From Ignavibacteria bacterium (GTDB lineage: Bacteria; Bacteroidota; Ignavibacteria; Kapaibacteriales; UBA4661): a stretch of DNA of 64,000 nucleotides. The position numbers were made by a program, and so were the translations under genes. The DNA lies in the NCBI GenBank assembly GCA_013298775.1, contig JAAFIV010000017.1, positions 1 through 64,000 on the forward strand. The letters run 5' to 3'. Positions 16,728 through 26,280 of this stretch are shown here, piece after piece (position 1 is the stretch's first letter; the number at the start of each line of letters is the position of its first letter). Under the pieces are notes generated by a model. That model searched no databases, was not told where the DNA came from, and saw only the letters and a program-made list of their open reading frames with translations.

Positions 16728-18251
16728 CTATTTCACCCCGCCCATGAGCTTTGCAACTGGCTTGGCAACAAGCATGAACGCTAGTCCCACGCCCGCAGCA
16801 ATTGCAAACACAATCAGAAACACTTGCGATGCTGGAAGATGTTCCATCGTGCCAGCAGCTTGCCCTGCGATATAATTGCCCACCGATGAACCCAAGAACC
16901 AAATACCCATTGCTTGGCTTACATAGCGCGTGGGGGCGAGCTTGGTGATATTACTCAGTCCCACAGGGCTGATACACAATTCACCAAAGGTATGAATGCA
17001 AAATACGGAAAGGAGCCAGAGCGGAGACACTTTCGTGCCGTCGGCGGCAATCGTCGCCCCAAACGACAGCACGAGAAAACCTATGCCAACCAGCACCAAA
17101 CCTATGGCGAATTTCATCGGCGCAGAAGGCTGGCGGTCGCCAAGCGTGACCCAAAGCCATGCGAAGACTGAAGCAAAAATCACGATGAACATGGAATTGA
17201 GCGATTGAAAATACGACGTTGGAATCGTAAAACCACCGATAACGCGGTCAGTAGAATCGCGGGCAAAGAGCGTAAAGGTTGTGCCAGCTTGCTCGAAAGA
17301 ACCCCAAAAAATGGCGGACAACACGAAGAAAATGCCAATCACAATAAAACGTTTTTTTTCCGCCAACGACAAGGATTTATCCGAAAAAACAACAATGAAA
17401 AATGCTGCCGGAATGATGATGTATGCGATGTTGAAGACCGTGCGCACAAGAGCAATAGTCAAGGGAAGAATGTTCGTGAAATGCAATACCGCCGACAGCC
17501 CAACCACACCAAGCAAAGCACCACCAATTTTGATAAGCGTGCGTTTTGCCGTAGCAACCTTTTCTGGGTCGGATGGCGGCTGACCAACCGTACCAAGATG
17601 TTTTGTGCCAAACCAAAACCAAATCACGCCAACAATCATACCGATTCCAACCGAGAGAAAGCCCAAATGCCAGTTGATTTTTTCGCCAAAACTGCCGACA
17701 ATAAGCGGTCCGGCAAAGCCACCAAAATTGATACCCATGTAAAAAATGGAAAATGCTGCATCGCGGCGCGACGACTCATCTGCGGAGTATAAACCGCCCA
17801 CCATCGCGCTCACATTTGGCTTCAACAAGCCTGTTCCCAGCACGATGCAGGTCAGTCCTGCAATGAGAAATGAAAGCCCATGCAAAGCGAGAATGAGGTT
17901 TCCTGCCGCAATAAAAATTCCTCCGAGAAATACAGCGCGGCGTTGCCCTAAAAGATTATCGGCAATCCAACCGCCTGGAACGGCAGCCAAGTACGCCATT
18001 GCAGTATAAAGCCCATATACAAAGCCCGCAGTGGCAGTATCGAAGCCAAGTCCGATATTTTGAAACTCTGGCGACATGACAGCAGGAGCGGTGAGGAAAA
18101 GCAGCAAAATAGCCCGCATACCGTAATAGCTGAAGCGTTCCCAAAATTCTGTAAAGAAGAGAACGGATAAGCCAAAGGGATGTCCGAAAAATTGTTTGCC
18201 GGAAGGCGTATTTGCTGATGGCACGGTTGATTTATCAATATTTTCCGTCAT
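16728..18251 (-). CDS. POT/PTR family proton-coupled peptide transporter
   Basis: 507 residues, a major-facilitator-type protein with about 14 hydrophobic helices. The signature TEFWERFSYYGMRAILLLFL (the ExxER proton-coupling motif) lies near residue 30 and FSIFYMGINFGGFAGPLIVG (PTR2 signature) near 165. It should import di- and tripeptides with protons across the inner membrane. The start MTENIDKS at 18251 was chosen over a GTG four codons upstream. Apparently monocistronic, with a mobile element directly after its stop. Confidence 0.92.
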   Translation of the reverse strand: MTENIDKSTVPSANTPSGKQFFGHPFGLSVLFFTEFWERFSYYGMRAILLLFLTAPAVMSPEFQNIGLGFDTATAGFVYGLYTAMAYLAAVPGGWIADNLLGQRRAVFLGGIFIAAGNLILALHGLSFLIAGLTCIVLGTGLLKPNVSAMVGGLYSADESSRRDAAFSIFYMGINFGGFAGPLIVGSFGEKINWHLGFLSVGIGMIVGVIWFWFGTKHLGTVGQPPSDPEKVATAKRTLIKIGGALLGVVGLSAVLHFTNILPLTIALVRTVFNIAYIIIPAAFFIVVFSDKSLSLAEKKRFIVIGIFFVLSAIFWGSFEQAGTTFTLFARDSTDRVIGGFTIPTSYFQSLNSMFIVIFASVFAWLWVTLGDRQPSAPMKFAIGLVLVGIGFLVLSFGATIAADGTKVSPLWLLSVFCIHTFGELCISPVGLSNITKLAPTRYVSQAMGIWFLGSSVGNYIAGQAAGTMEHLPASQVFLIVFAIAAGVGLAFMLVAKPVAKLMGGVK

Positions 18252-18537
18252 AATGGAACACACAAAAAATGAAAAGAGATAGAGTAATTACCTTCGCTGT
18301 TCACACACGTATTTATGCGTGTTGTAGGGTTGTTTGCAACGAACCTAAACACACGACAATTGACACAAAGCAGATAAGCACGAAAGATAGGAAAAAAAAT
18401 TTACGCAACAAGGGCGTTTTTCATCACGAAGATAATTTACAACCAATACCTGCAACTCAATGTTTGGAATTTGCCCTCGTTTCATGCAATTTGGAGTTTC
18501 ATAAAGTACACAATTTTTTATGTATCAAAAGGATTGT

Positions 18538-19158
18538 ATGCCGCATCCCGTCATTACTCGCGCACATTTGGACAATTCATTTTCCTATGCTGGATACCTT
18601 CATTATGCTGAAGAATGCTTTGCCAAAGGGCGCACCACATCTGAAGCAGACGACCTCAATACTCCCAAACACCTTGAATTTACTGCGCTTAATTTTCAGC
18701 GTATGAAGCGCATTTACACAACTACGAAGCTCCGTGAAGACCTAGCGCAAGCGTTACAAAACATCAAGCAGCCCCAGACATGGCTTATTCTCTCGGAATC
18801 GTGGTGTGGCGATGCTGCGCAATGTATTCCTGCCTTGCAACTTATGGCAGAAGCCGCACCAAACCTTGATGTGCGGATTCTGCTTCGTGATAAAAACCTT
18901 GATATTATGGACAATTACCTCACTGGCACATCGCGCTCCATCCCAAAACTTATCGCACTCAACACCGCAACTCTTGAGGAATACGGCAACTGGGGACCAC
19001 GCCCGAAAGCCGCTCAGGAAGCCGTTCTTGCAATGAAAGCACAAGGAATTGAACACGATGAAATGATTACGCAGGTTCACGCATGGTACGGTAAAGACCG
19101 CACCAAATCATTGCAAGAGGAAATCCTCGCGCTCGTGCAGGAGTGGGGGAAAGGCTGA
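18538..19158 (+). CDS. Thioredoxin-family protein
   Basis: 206 residues. The central part TWLILSESWCGDAAQCIPALQLMAE shows a thioredoxin strand and an active-site-like WCGDAAQC, with the second cysteine displaced relative to CxxC. This is characteristic of the Thioredoxin_9-like cytosolic group common in Bacteroidetes. SIPKLIAL supplies the cis-proline strand. The ATG at 18538 is preceded by AAAAGGATTGT, a plausible ribosome site; another in-frame ATG exists at 18520. Function beyond redox chemistry is unknown. It starts the plus-strand pair that continues with the c-di-AMP cyclase. Confidence 0.8.
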   Translation: MPHPVITRAHLDNSFSYAGYLHYAEECFAKGRTTSEADDLNTPKHLEFTALNFQRMKRIYTTTKLREDLAQALQNIKQPQTWLILSESWCGDAAQCIPALQLMAEAAPNLDVRILLRDKNLDIMDNYLTGTSRSIPKLIALNTATLEEYGNWGPRPKAAQEAVLAMKAQGIEHDEMITQVHAWYGKDRTKSLQEEILALVQEWGKG

Positions 19159-19256
19159 CGTATAAAATATGAAGCATGAAATTTTACAGAGCGCATTCAC
19201 GCTTGCGCTTGGACTGCATAACAATCAACTACTCGCACAAAAAAGGCTCACTTTCC

Positions 19257-20141
19257 ATGATTGAACTTTTCAAAATATGGTTCATCAGCGTAACGGTGAT
19301 TGATGTGATTGACGTACTGCTCGTCGGCTTTACGCTGTACTTTCTGTACCAGACCGTCAAGAACACCGTTGCTGTGCAGATTTTCATTGCGATTGTGGTC
19401 ATTTTGGCGGTGTACTTTCTGACCGAAGCTCTGCACCTACGTTTGCTGAACTTAATTCTCCGAACACTCGGTGGAATCTGGCTTCTAGCGTTCATTGTGC
19501 TATTTTCGCAGGAGATTCGGCGTGTGCTGCTTCTGATTGTGCGCTCGCCAATTTTCAACGTATTTACGGGCGGACAGTTGAATGAAACGATTGATGAAAT
19601 TGCACGAGCAGCCGTAGAAATGGCGGAAAAGCACACCGGCGCACTGATTGTCTTTGCTCGCTCGACCAATATCAAAATGACGATTGAAACCGGAATCCCG
19701 CTTCAGGCGCAGCTTTCAAAGGAATTGATTGTTTCAATTTTCAATCCAAAATCGCCCTTGCACGATGGTGCAGTGGTGATTCAAAACGGCGTTATCGAAG
19801 CGGCGCGGTGTATTCTCCCTCTCAGCCTCACCACACGCTTTCAAGGCAAGCACTTAGGCACACGCCACCGCGCCGCGATGGGCATTTCCGAGCAGGCAGA
19901 TGTGCTGGTGCTGGTGGTATCAGAGGAGACAGGTAAAATCTCGCTTGCAGAGGAAGGAATGTTTATCGCGGGCGTAACGGCTGGAAATTTGTATGATGTC
20001 TTGTCGGAACACCTAGGAACCCGCACCCGCACTGGTGCGACAACAAACAGCGATAAGGAACTTGTCGCGCTTGTGGAGGAATTGCGCACGACAAATCTTG
20101 CCCTTGCAGGAAAGCAGGAATCAGCAAAGCAGGACTCTTAA
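19257..20141 (+). CDS. cdaA: Diadenylate cyclase CdaA (DacA)
   Basis: 294 residues. Three N-terminal membrane helices (about 5-95) precede a DisA_N domain, with the catalytic DGAVVIQNG and RHRAAMGISEQADVLVLVVSEE. The enzyme condenses two ATP into the second messenger c-di-AMP, which controls potassium and osmotic balance. The start MIELFKIW matches CdaA family openings and is preceded by AAAAGG; the longer frame adds an unconvincing 27 residues. No cdaR or phosphodiesterase gene is adjacent. It lies about 98 bases after the thioredoxin-like gene. Confidence 0.92.
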   Translation: MIELFKIWFISVTVIDVIDVLLVGFTLYFLYQTVKNTVAVQIFIAIVVILAVYFLTEALHLRLLNLILRTLGGIWLLAFIVLFSQEIRRVLLLIVRSPIFNVFTGGQLNETIDEIARAAVEMAEKHTGALIVFARSTNIKMTIETGIPLQAQLSKELIVSIFNPKSPLHDGAVVIQNGVIEAARCILPLSLTTRFQGKHLGTRHRAAMGISEQADVLVLVVSEETGKISLAEEGMFIAGVTAGNLYDVLSEHLGTRTRTGATTNSDKELVALVEELRTTNLALAGKQESAKQDS

Positions 20142-20170
20142 ACGCTAGGAACAACGATGAACCATAATGC

Positions 20171-20212
20171 AAGAACGGGCTTGGAAACATCACGCTTCCA
20201 AGCCCGTTGCTT
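20171..20212. terminator. Hairpin between convergent cdaA and asnS
   Basis: AACGGGCTTGGAA (20173-20185) pairs perfectly with TTCCAAGCCCGTT (20196-20208). It sits midway between two convergent stops, so bidirectional termination is likely although the T tract is weak. Confidence 0.7.
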
Positions 20213-20234
20213 GTAGAGCCTCACAGATACTCGC

Positions 20235-21590
20235 TTACGGCTGAATCCGATAAATCATACGTGGATACGGATTTGTTTCGCGGATGTGTTCTGCACCCGT
20301 AATCCACTTCACCGTGCGCTCCAAGCCAAGCCCGAAGCCGCTATGCGGCACGCTTCCGTAGCGGCGCAAATCCAAGTACCATTCAAACGATTCGAGCGGC
20401 AAATCATGTGCTAAAATGCGTTCTTTCAATGCTTCAAAATCATCTTCACGCTGCGAGCCGCCGATAATCTCGCCCGCGCCTTCGGGAGCAAGCATATCCA
20501 TTGCGAGCGCGACTTTTGGATTTTCAGGGTCGCGCTTCATGTAAAACGCTTTTACTTCTGTCGGATAACGGTGAACAATGCACGGCTTCTCGAATTGTGA
20601 CATCAGTGCTTCTTCCTGCGGCGCACCAAAATCCTCCCCCCAGGGGAAATCAATCTGAATTTCCGTGCCGTCTGCCTGCTTCCTATTGAGCTTCACGTTA
20701 TTTTTATTCAACCATTCTACTGCTTCGGTGTACGACATACGGTGAAAGGGGCGTTTCACCTTTTCGAGTTTGGTAATATCGCGTCCAAGCGTTGTCAGCT
20801 CTGGCATACGATGTTTCAAAACCATTTGTACAATGTACTCAACGAAATCTTCAGCTAAGTCCATATCATCGGCAAGCTCAAAGAATGCGGCTTCTGGCTC
20901 AACCATCCAAAATTCCGTCAAGTGGCGGCGTGTTTTGGATTTTTCCGCACGGAAGGTCGGACCAAAGGTGTAGATTTTCCCTTGCGCCATTGCGGAGGCT
21001 TCGCCGTAGAGCTGTCCTGATTGCGATAAATACGCTTTACCTAAATCGAAATATTCCGTTTCAAAGAGCGTGGATGTGCCTTCGCACGCGGCGGGCGTGA
21101 GAATAGGCGAATCCATAAGCGTAAAGCCATTGCCATCGAAGAAATCACGGATTGCCTTCACAATCGTTGCGCGAACTCGCATAATGGCGTGTTGGCGCGT
21201 TGAGCGCAGCCACAAGTGGCGATTTTCCATGAGGAATGCGTCGCCGTGTTCTTTCGGAGTAATCGGATAATCCTTCGCAATTTGATGAATCTGAAGATCG
21301 GTTACATCCACTTCTACGCCGCTTGGCGCACGTTCATCGGCGCGGACAGTGCCATGAATGGTGAGCGAACTTTCTTGTGTGAGTGTTTTTGCGGCTTCAA
21401 AAACTTCTTCCGAAACGGCGGTTTTCAGCATCACGCATTGCACAATGCCCGCACCGTCGCGGAGCTTGATAAATTGGAGTTTTCCTTTTCCGGTGGTGTC
21501 ATAGACCCAACCGCGCAATTTCACCGTTTGCCCGACGAGGCTCGGTAATTGCTCAATCGTGTGGTAGGATTTATAGGCAGATTCGACCAT
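20235..21590 (-). CDS. asnS: Asparaginyl-tRNA synthetase
   Basis: 451 residues, class IIb. An OB-fold anticodon-binding domain (VKLRGWVYDTTGKGKLQFIK) is followed by the catalytic core with motif 2 FRAEKSKTRRHLTEFWMVEPE-like sequence and motif 3 GFGLGLERTVKWITG. HLTEFWMVEPE is the AsnRS rather than AspRS pattern. It attaches asparagine to tRNA-Asn directly. The start MVESAYKSYH at 21590 excludes an extension that would run into the element at 21620-21781. Confidence 0.93.
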   Translation of the reverse strand: MVESAYKSYHTIEQLPSLVGQTVKLRGWVYDTTGKGKLQFIKLRDGAGIVQCVMLKTAVSEEVFEAAKTLTQESSLTIHGTVRADERAPSGVEVDVTDLQIHQIAKDYPITPKEHGDAFLMENRHLWLRSTRQHAIMRVRATIVKAIRDFFDGNGFTLMDSPILTPAACEGTSTLFETEYFDLGKAYLSQSGQLYGEASAMAQGKIYTFGPTFRAEKSKTRRHLTEFWMVEPEAAFFELADDMDLAEDFVEYIVQMVLKHRMPELTTLGRDITKLEKVKRPFHRMSYTEAVEWLNKNNVKLNRKQADGTEIQIDFPWGEDFGAPQEEALMSQFEKPCIVHRYPTEVKAFYMKRDPENPKVALAMDMLAPEGAGEIIGGSQREDDFEALKERILAHDLPLESFEWYLDLRRYGSVPHSGFGLGLERTVKWITGAEHIRETNPYPRMIYRIQP

Positions 21591-21619
21591 AGTTTTGAAA
21601 ATGATAACAAAAGAAAAAT

Positions 21620-21781
21620 GTAACTGGTCAGGTTTTTGAACGCAGATTGCCATGATTGCCATGATTTCCATGACGAAGAGGATTTCAGAGAAGAATAGTC
21701 CTTTTCTTCCCAGTCTTCATCTGCGAGAATCATGGAAATCATGGAAATCCGTGTCCTAAAAATCATGACCTGACCAGTTAC
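21620..21781. mobile_element. MITE-like element with perfect inverted ends and 8-bp duplication
   Basis: 162 bp beginning GTAACTGGTCAGGT and ending ACCTGACCAGTTAC, a perfect 14-bp inverted pair. The 8-bp direct repeat AGAAAAAT lies on both sides (21612-21619 and 21782-21789). The interior is repetitive (CATGATTGCCATGATTTCCATG) and palindromic, with GAACGCAGATT against AATCCGTGTC. There is no open frame. It is the clearest example of the family in this window. Confidence 0.88.
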
Positions 21782-21888
21782 AGAAAAATTGAACTGGCTA
21801 CATTTCTACAAGACTTTTCCAAGACAAGTCCAAGACAAGGTTGTATGGAAAATATTTTCCTTGTAGGAGAAAACTGCATGAGAAAGCA

Positions 21889-21928
21889 AACCCGCCGCAA
21901 GCAAGCATGTATGCTACTTCGGCGGGTT
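21889..21928 (-). terminator. Terminator-like hairpin after the histone H1-like gene
   Basis: AACCCGCCG (21889-21897) pairs with CGGCGGGTT (21920-21928). It lies 36 bases downstream of the minus-strand histone-like stop. The T tract on the minus strand is weak (TGCTTTCTC). Confidence 0.55.
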
Positions 21929-21963
21929 ACGAACGACAGAACGATGCCAAAAAACAACAGATA

Positions 21964-22173
21964 CTACTTTGGTTGTCGCCGTGATTCGAGCGTTTGCTTG
22001 ATAGTATCTTTTTGGGCTTGGACATCCTTGCGCACCTCTTTCCCAAACGAGCGAAGAGATTGCATATGTTTGCGGAGGCGGATGCCAGCCTCTTTATTGC
22101 CCTTATCGTAAAACTTTACGAAGTCCACTTCAAAAGTCTGGATAAGAGCTTGGAGTTCTTCATAACGATTCAT
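21964..22173 (-). CDS. Histone H1-like protein (Hc1 type)
   Basis: 69 residues, lysine/arginine-rich and helical: MNRYEELQALIQTFEVDFVK, FYDKGNKEAGIRLRKHM and a basic tail. This matches the short Hc1-like proteins found across Bacteroidetes and Chlamydiae, which bind DNA and help compact the nucleoid. The start at 22173 is the family start; an upstream frame adds 12 hydrophobic residues without support. Own terminator-like hairpin downstream. Confidence 0.82.
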   Translation of the reverse strand: MNRYEELQALIQTFEVDFVKFYDKGNKEAGIRLRKHMQSLRSFGKEVRKDVQAQKDTIKQTLESRRQPK

Positions 22174-22325
22174 AATACCAGAGATAACTCGTACAATTAT
22201 TGCGAACACAAGATAAACATTGTGTTCTGGAATTAAAAAATATCACCCAAAAACGAGAAGCGATTTCGCTCTCTGAACAGAGCTTTGGTGCGCCTTTCAA
22301 GCGAGTATAGTTTTGGTATAGTCGC

Positions 22326-22994
22326 TCACAACGTAGGCGCTTGCGCGATAATATTTGCAATATACACTTTTACTTGTCGCAAAACAGCAACAATTTGGAA
22401 AATATCTTGTTTGCTTGCGTCGAATGCCAAACTCACGGCATATTTTTTATCTTGTAAGACCACAAAGTACCAATCCTCGCCTAAAACATAACATCCATAC
22501 AGTGTTTGCAATGGCGGATTGAGTGTTTGCGCGGCTATCATTTCGGCAAGGAGCTGTCCTAGTGGGTCGTTGTTTCTACCGCGTTTGCGCTTGTATTCGT
22601 GGAAAAAGAAATAGGGCTGGCGTGGAACGGTTTTGCCTGTAGCCAGCATTAAATCTACCTTTCCAGTGAGTTCAATGTCGTGAATAACAGCGTGTAAGGG
22701 GCGTTGTAAAAAAGGCTTGAAGAGCTTTTCTTCTAATTGCGCTAGGAGCATCAACGGACCGAGAAAATAAAATTTTAGCTCGTCCTCGTTCCATGCTTCC
22801 ACATTTTTGCGAAGATATTACTGCAAAAGCAAAAGCTGCTCGCGTTCACGCTCGGAAACGTCTATTGGCGAGGAAAGCCAGTCGTTGAGGGCTGGCATTT
22901 CATCAAGCCGCTCCAGTCCGAAAACTAGCTCAATATCGTCAATAATCCACGTATCGAAGGGACGTTTACGTGGTTTGATTTTTGGGGGATTCAT
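22326..22994 (-). pseudogene. PD-(D/E)XK nuclease-like protein interrupted by an in-frame stop
   Basis: Reading from ATG 22994, MNPPKIKPRKRPFDTWIIDD continues for 58 codons to LLLLQ, meets TAA at 22818-22820, then resumes in the same frame as YLRKNVEAWNEDELKFYF and runs 164 more codons. The second part has a nuclease-like core: GKVDLMLATG, YFFFHEYKRKRG (an Asp...Glu-x-Lys pattern) and DPLGQLLAEMIAAQ. Genes like this occur widely in Bacteroidetes and cyanobacteria with no settled function. Reinitiation at the GTG at 22802 would give a C-terminal protein that still has the putative catalytic residues. The frame being intact on both sides suggests a recent mutation or readthrough. Confidence 0.72.
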
Positions 22995-23020
22995 CGCCGT
23001 TCCGAAAAAATAACCATGAT

Positions 23021-23076
23021 AAAAAAATACTGCGCCGTCCTATGAATGCTGGATGCACACAGAAACGACGCAGTAC
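23021..23076 (-). terminator. Intrinsic terminator of the TonB-dependent receptor gene
   Basis: On the minus strand TACTGCGTCG pairs with GGCGCAGTA, followed by TTTTTTT (23027-23021). It lies about 55 bases after the receptor stop at 23130. Confidence 0.78.
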
Positions 23077-23129
23077 AAATGTACAAAAAATCAACAAATA
23101 CAGCTTTGTCTGTTTGCGGAATTTTGAAC

Positions 23130-26039
23130 TTAGAACGTGATATTTACACGAGCATACAAGAAACGTCCACCAACGCCCCACGGTGCGCCAGTTGCGGGGT
23201 AAACGAATACTGAACCTGTCGTGCCTGTGTCTGTGTTTGCTGGAACGCCCGCAGGAAGCGGCTGTCCGCCAAGTGCAGCGGGAATTGTTGGCTGCCATTT
23301 TATCCATTCTTGCGGCATCACGTCGAAGAGATTGTTTGAGCCAATTGCAATGCGAATGCCTTTAACAATCTCATAGTTAATATCAAGGTCGGTAACAAAC
23401 AAGCCGCTTGTTACTTGGTCGAGCGCGGGTTGTCCGATGAGGTTCACCACTTTCACTTCACCAAAGCGTTGTGTGCGGAGCATTACGCCAAAATTACCAA
23501 CGTTGTAATTTGCCGACAACTGAAGATTGGTACGGGGTTGCCCTTCCAAGAAACGTACACGCTCGCCACGGTCGAAGAGAATGTTTGCGGGGTCGGTTGT
23601 GCCTGTCAAGCCTGTCAATTCAGGCGGATTTCCTGCTTGACTGACAATCGTATTTTCATTCCAGTTAAATCCTGCTGTCAAGCGCAATTTTCCTGCTTCT
23701 GCCAAATCAAACGCATAGCGTACAATTACGTCCACACCTTGTGTTTGTGTGTTTAAGTAGTTCGTAAAGAAGCGTCCGCCACCCACACCAACGACGTTTA
23801 CTGATTCCAGTCGGCGAATAACATCTGTGCCAATAAAATTACCTGAAAGCGTGATACGGTCTCGGATGGCGATGTTGTAGTAATCTGCGCTGACGGAGAG
23901 ATTTTCAATCATATCAAAGGTAAGACCTGCGCTGAGATTCACTGAGGTTTCTGGCTTGAGTGGTTTCGCGCCGAATGCTTTTGCGGCATCGCTGGATACG
24001 GGGAAGGTGCTGATGTCGTACGGCAAACCATTGATAAAGTTTGTTGCGGTCGAGCGGAAATATGATTGTTGCAAGGAAGGAGCGCGGAAGCCTGTCGAAG
24101 CAGCCGCACGAAGTGCCAAGCCTGGCACAAACTCATAGCGCGTAGAGAATTTTCCTGTAAACAATGCGCCAAAGTCACTGTAATTCTCAAAGCGTCCTGC
24201 AAGCCCGATGGTAAAACGCTCAAAGGGGTCGGTTTCAATATCCAAATATGCCGAAAGGTTGGTGCGGGTTTGATTTGTGACATCCGACGGACGGAAGCCT
24301 GGAAATACCTGCGCTCCAGCTGCGGGAACGCCACCTGCACCAGCTTGCGTTGCTGGAACACGATTCACGGTCGGGATAATTGTTGTTGCAATGGTGGAGG
24401 CTGGAATGCGTACTGTTATGCGGGTATTGCCAATGCCGCTCAGTACCGTATCACGTGCTGGACCAGCAGCAATACGAAGACCTTGCGAGCCAACGTTACC
24501 GGGCTGATTTATCCACGAAGCGGTATCACCAGCAGCAATTTGGTAATTTTCAATGCGATATTCTGCACCAAACGCCACGTTGAGCGGCTTTGCAAAGCCA
24601 ATATCAAAACCTTTGCTTACGTCCAAGTTGAACGATGTTTGATTATAGCCCAACGTTCCAGCATCAAATTGATTATTGATTGGGCTTGCCGCGCCAAGTG
24701 AAGCATTCCAGCTATTGCGAACATTGAAATTGAACGAATTATTGCCATACACCGCCGAAAGGTCATAGTTCCAGCCATCCAAAGCACCTTTCACGCCAGC
24801 ACCAGCAGAAGCGTCATTTATCCGCGCAAAAATTTGTGGTAAAAATCCATTCGGGAAGCGGGCAACATCATTGCGAGCATCACGTGGAGTACGGAAGAAA
24901 CCATAGCTTTCCGACTGACGATAGGTGTAACCACCGAACAGATACAAAAATGTTTGTTCGCCAAGCGTAAAGCTAGAATTGAGGAAACCGCCAATATCTG
25001 TCGTGCGAGAATCTCCGTTCCAGTGATTGATGCGGCGCGGGTCGTCTAATGACCAATCGCCTGTGGCTACGTCACCTGCCGCGCCTGTGCCTGGCATCAT
25101 ACGGCGAATGTCGCGTCCAGTGCGGTTGGTAGAATCACGAAAGCGATACGTACCGCCGATGTGAATAAAACTACCATTGCCAAGGTCAATACCGTAATTT
25201 ACACCAGCATCTACCACTGTACCGTCATTGCGCGTTGTGCGTCCGCCCGTAACGTTTGCGCTGAAGCCAGCATCTTTGCGTAAAATGACGTTGATTACGC
25301 CCGCAATAGCGTCTGAGCCGTATTGCGCTGCCGCACCGTCGCGCAAAACCTCGATGCGGTCAATCATATTTGCTGGAATAGCGTTCAAATCTACGCCCGC
25401 CGAACCACGTCCGACCGTGCCATTGACGTTCACGAGCGAACCGACGTGGCGGCGTTTGCCATTCACCAAAACGAGTGTTTGGTCAGGTCCCAAGCCGCGA
25501 ATCGTTGCAGGGCGCACAGCGTCTGTACCGTCGGAGATAGAAGGGCGCGGGAAGTTGAAGGACGGCACCATCATTTGAATCATCTGATTCGTTTCCGTTA
25601 AGCCGTTCTGACGCATTTCTGCTGCTGGAACAATGTCAATCGGTACAGAAGATTCAATAACGGTGCGGTCTGCGCGGCGCGTACCGACAACGACAATCTC
25701 ACTCATCCCAACCAAATCTTCTTCCATTGATAAATCTAATGTTTGATTATCACCTGCCGCAACAGTAACGGTGCGCTTCAAGGTTTTGTAGAGTGGAAAA
25801 CTTACGATAAGCTGGTGCGTTCCCGCAGGAAGCGACAGCGTGTACGTGCCGTCTGCCTTTGCATTCGCACCCGTGCGTGCTGAGGGAACATTGATTTTTG
25901 CCGAAAGTGCCTCTTTCGATTTTTTATCCGAAACTTTGCCCGTAATGGTAGCTTTCTGGGCAAACGCCGCACTACTCGCCAATACCGCAAAAAGCAGCAT
26001 CACAACTGGTGCGAAAACACGTTGTTGAAGTGTGGTCAT
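23130..26039 (-). CDS. TonB-dependent outer-membrane receptor with CarboxypepD-like domain
   Basis: 969 residues. Signal peptide (about 1-28, ending SSAAFAQ), a carboxypeptidase-regulatory-like beta domain (ITGKVSDKKSKEALSAKINV, about 30-110), then the plug (RGLGPDQTLVLVNGKRRH and RIEVLRDGAAAQYGSDAIAG) and a 22-strand barrel ending in terminal Phe (LYARVNITF). It imports a large ligand such as a siderophore, cobalamin or oligosaccharide with TonB energy. The barrel and plug resemble iron-complex receptors more than SusC, and no SusD-type gene is near. The start at 26039 opens the signal peptide. Substrate unknown. Confidence 0.9.
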   Translation of the reverse strand: MTTLQQRVFAPVVMLLFAVLASSAAFAQKATITGKVSDKKSKEALSAKINVPSARTGANAKADGTYTLSLPAGTHQLIVSFPLYKTLKRTVTVAAGDNQTLDLSMEEDLVGMSEIVVVGTRRADRTVIESSVPIDIVPAAEMRQNGLTETNQMIQMMVPSFNFPRPSISDGTDAVRPATIRGLGPDQTLVLVNGKRRHVGSLVNVNGTVGRGSAGVDLNAIPANMIDRIEVLRDGAAAQYGSDAIAGVINVILRKDAGFSANVTGGRTTRNDGTVVDAGVNYGIDLGNGSFIHIGGTYRFRDSTNRTGRDIRRMMPGTGAAGDVATGDWSLDDPRRINHWNGDSRTTDIGGFLNSSFTLGEQTFLYLFGGYTYRQSESYGFFRTPRDARNDVARFPNGFLPQIFARINDASAGAGVKGALDGWNYDLSAVYGNNSFNFNVRNSWNASLGAASPINNQFDAGTLGYNQTSFNLDVSKGFDIGFAKPLNVAFGAEYRIENYQIAAGDTASWINQPGNVGSQGLRIAAGPARDTVLSGIGNTRITVRIPASTIATTIIPTVNRVPATQAGAGGVPAAGAQVFPGFRPSDVTNQTRTNLSAYLDIETDPFERFTIGLAGRFENYSDFGALFTGKFSTRYEFVPGLALRAAASTGFRAPSLQQSYFRSTATNFINGLPYDISTFPVSSDAAKAFGAKPLKPETSVNLSAGLTFDMIENLSVSADYYNIAIRDRITLSGNFIGTDVIRRLESVNVVGVGGGRFFTNYLNTQTQGVDVIVRYAFDLAEAGKLRLTAGFNWNENTIVSQAGNPPELTGLTGTTDPANILFDRGERVRFLEGQPRTNLQLSANYNVGNFGVMLRTQRFGEVKVVNLIGQPALDQVTSGLFVTDLDINYEIVKGIRIAIGSNNLFDVMPQEWIKWQPTIPAALGGQPLPAGVPANTDTGTTGSVFVYPATGAPWGVGGRFLYARVNITF

Positions 26040-26186
26040 ACAATACCTCGTTGGTGTGAAGGTGATGAAAAAATGAATCAGAGAATCTGAATTGCACATT
26101 TTAATGCTTGATGATGAAGCGGCATGAAGATACTCACAAAATAGCACAGATGCAAGTATTCACGCCTCGCGCTGGAAAATTTATGC

Positions 26187-26221
26187 AAAAAAAAGCTGCA
26201 CCCGTGAAGAACAGATGCAGC
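26187..26221 (-). terminator. Intrinsic terminator of the ABC transporter genes
   Basis: On the minus strand GCTGCA...TGCAGC closes a hairpin (26221-26195) followed by TTTTTTTT (26194-26187), 60 bases beyond the permease stop. Confidence 0.78.
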
Positions 26222-26280
26222 AAACGAAAAAGGTCGTGCAAGCGGCTTAATGCGAGCCTTGAATTCAAGAGCTTAAAAAA

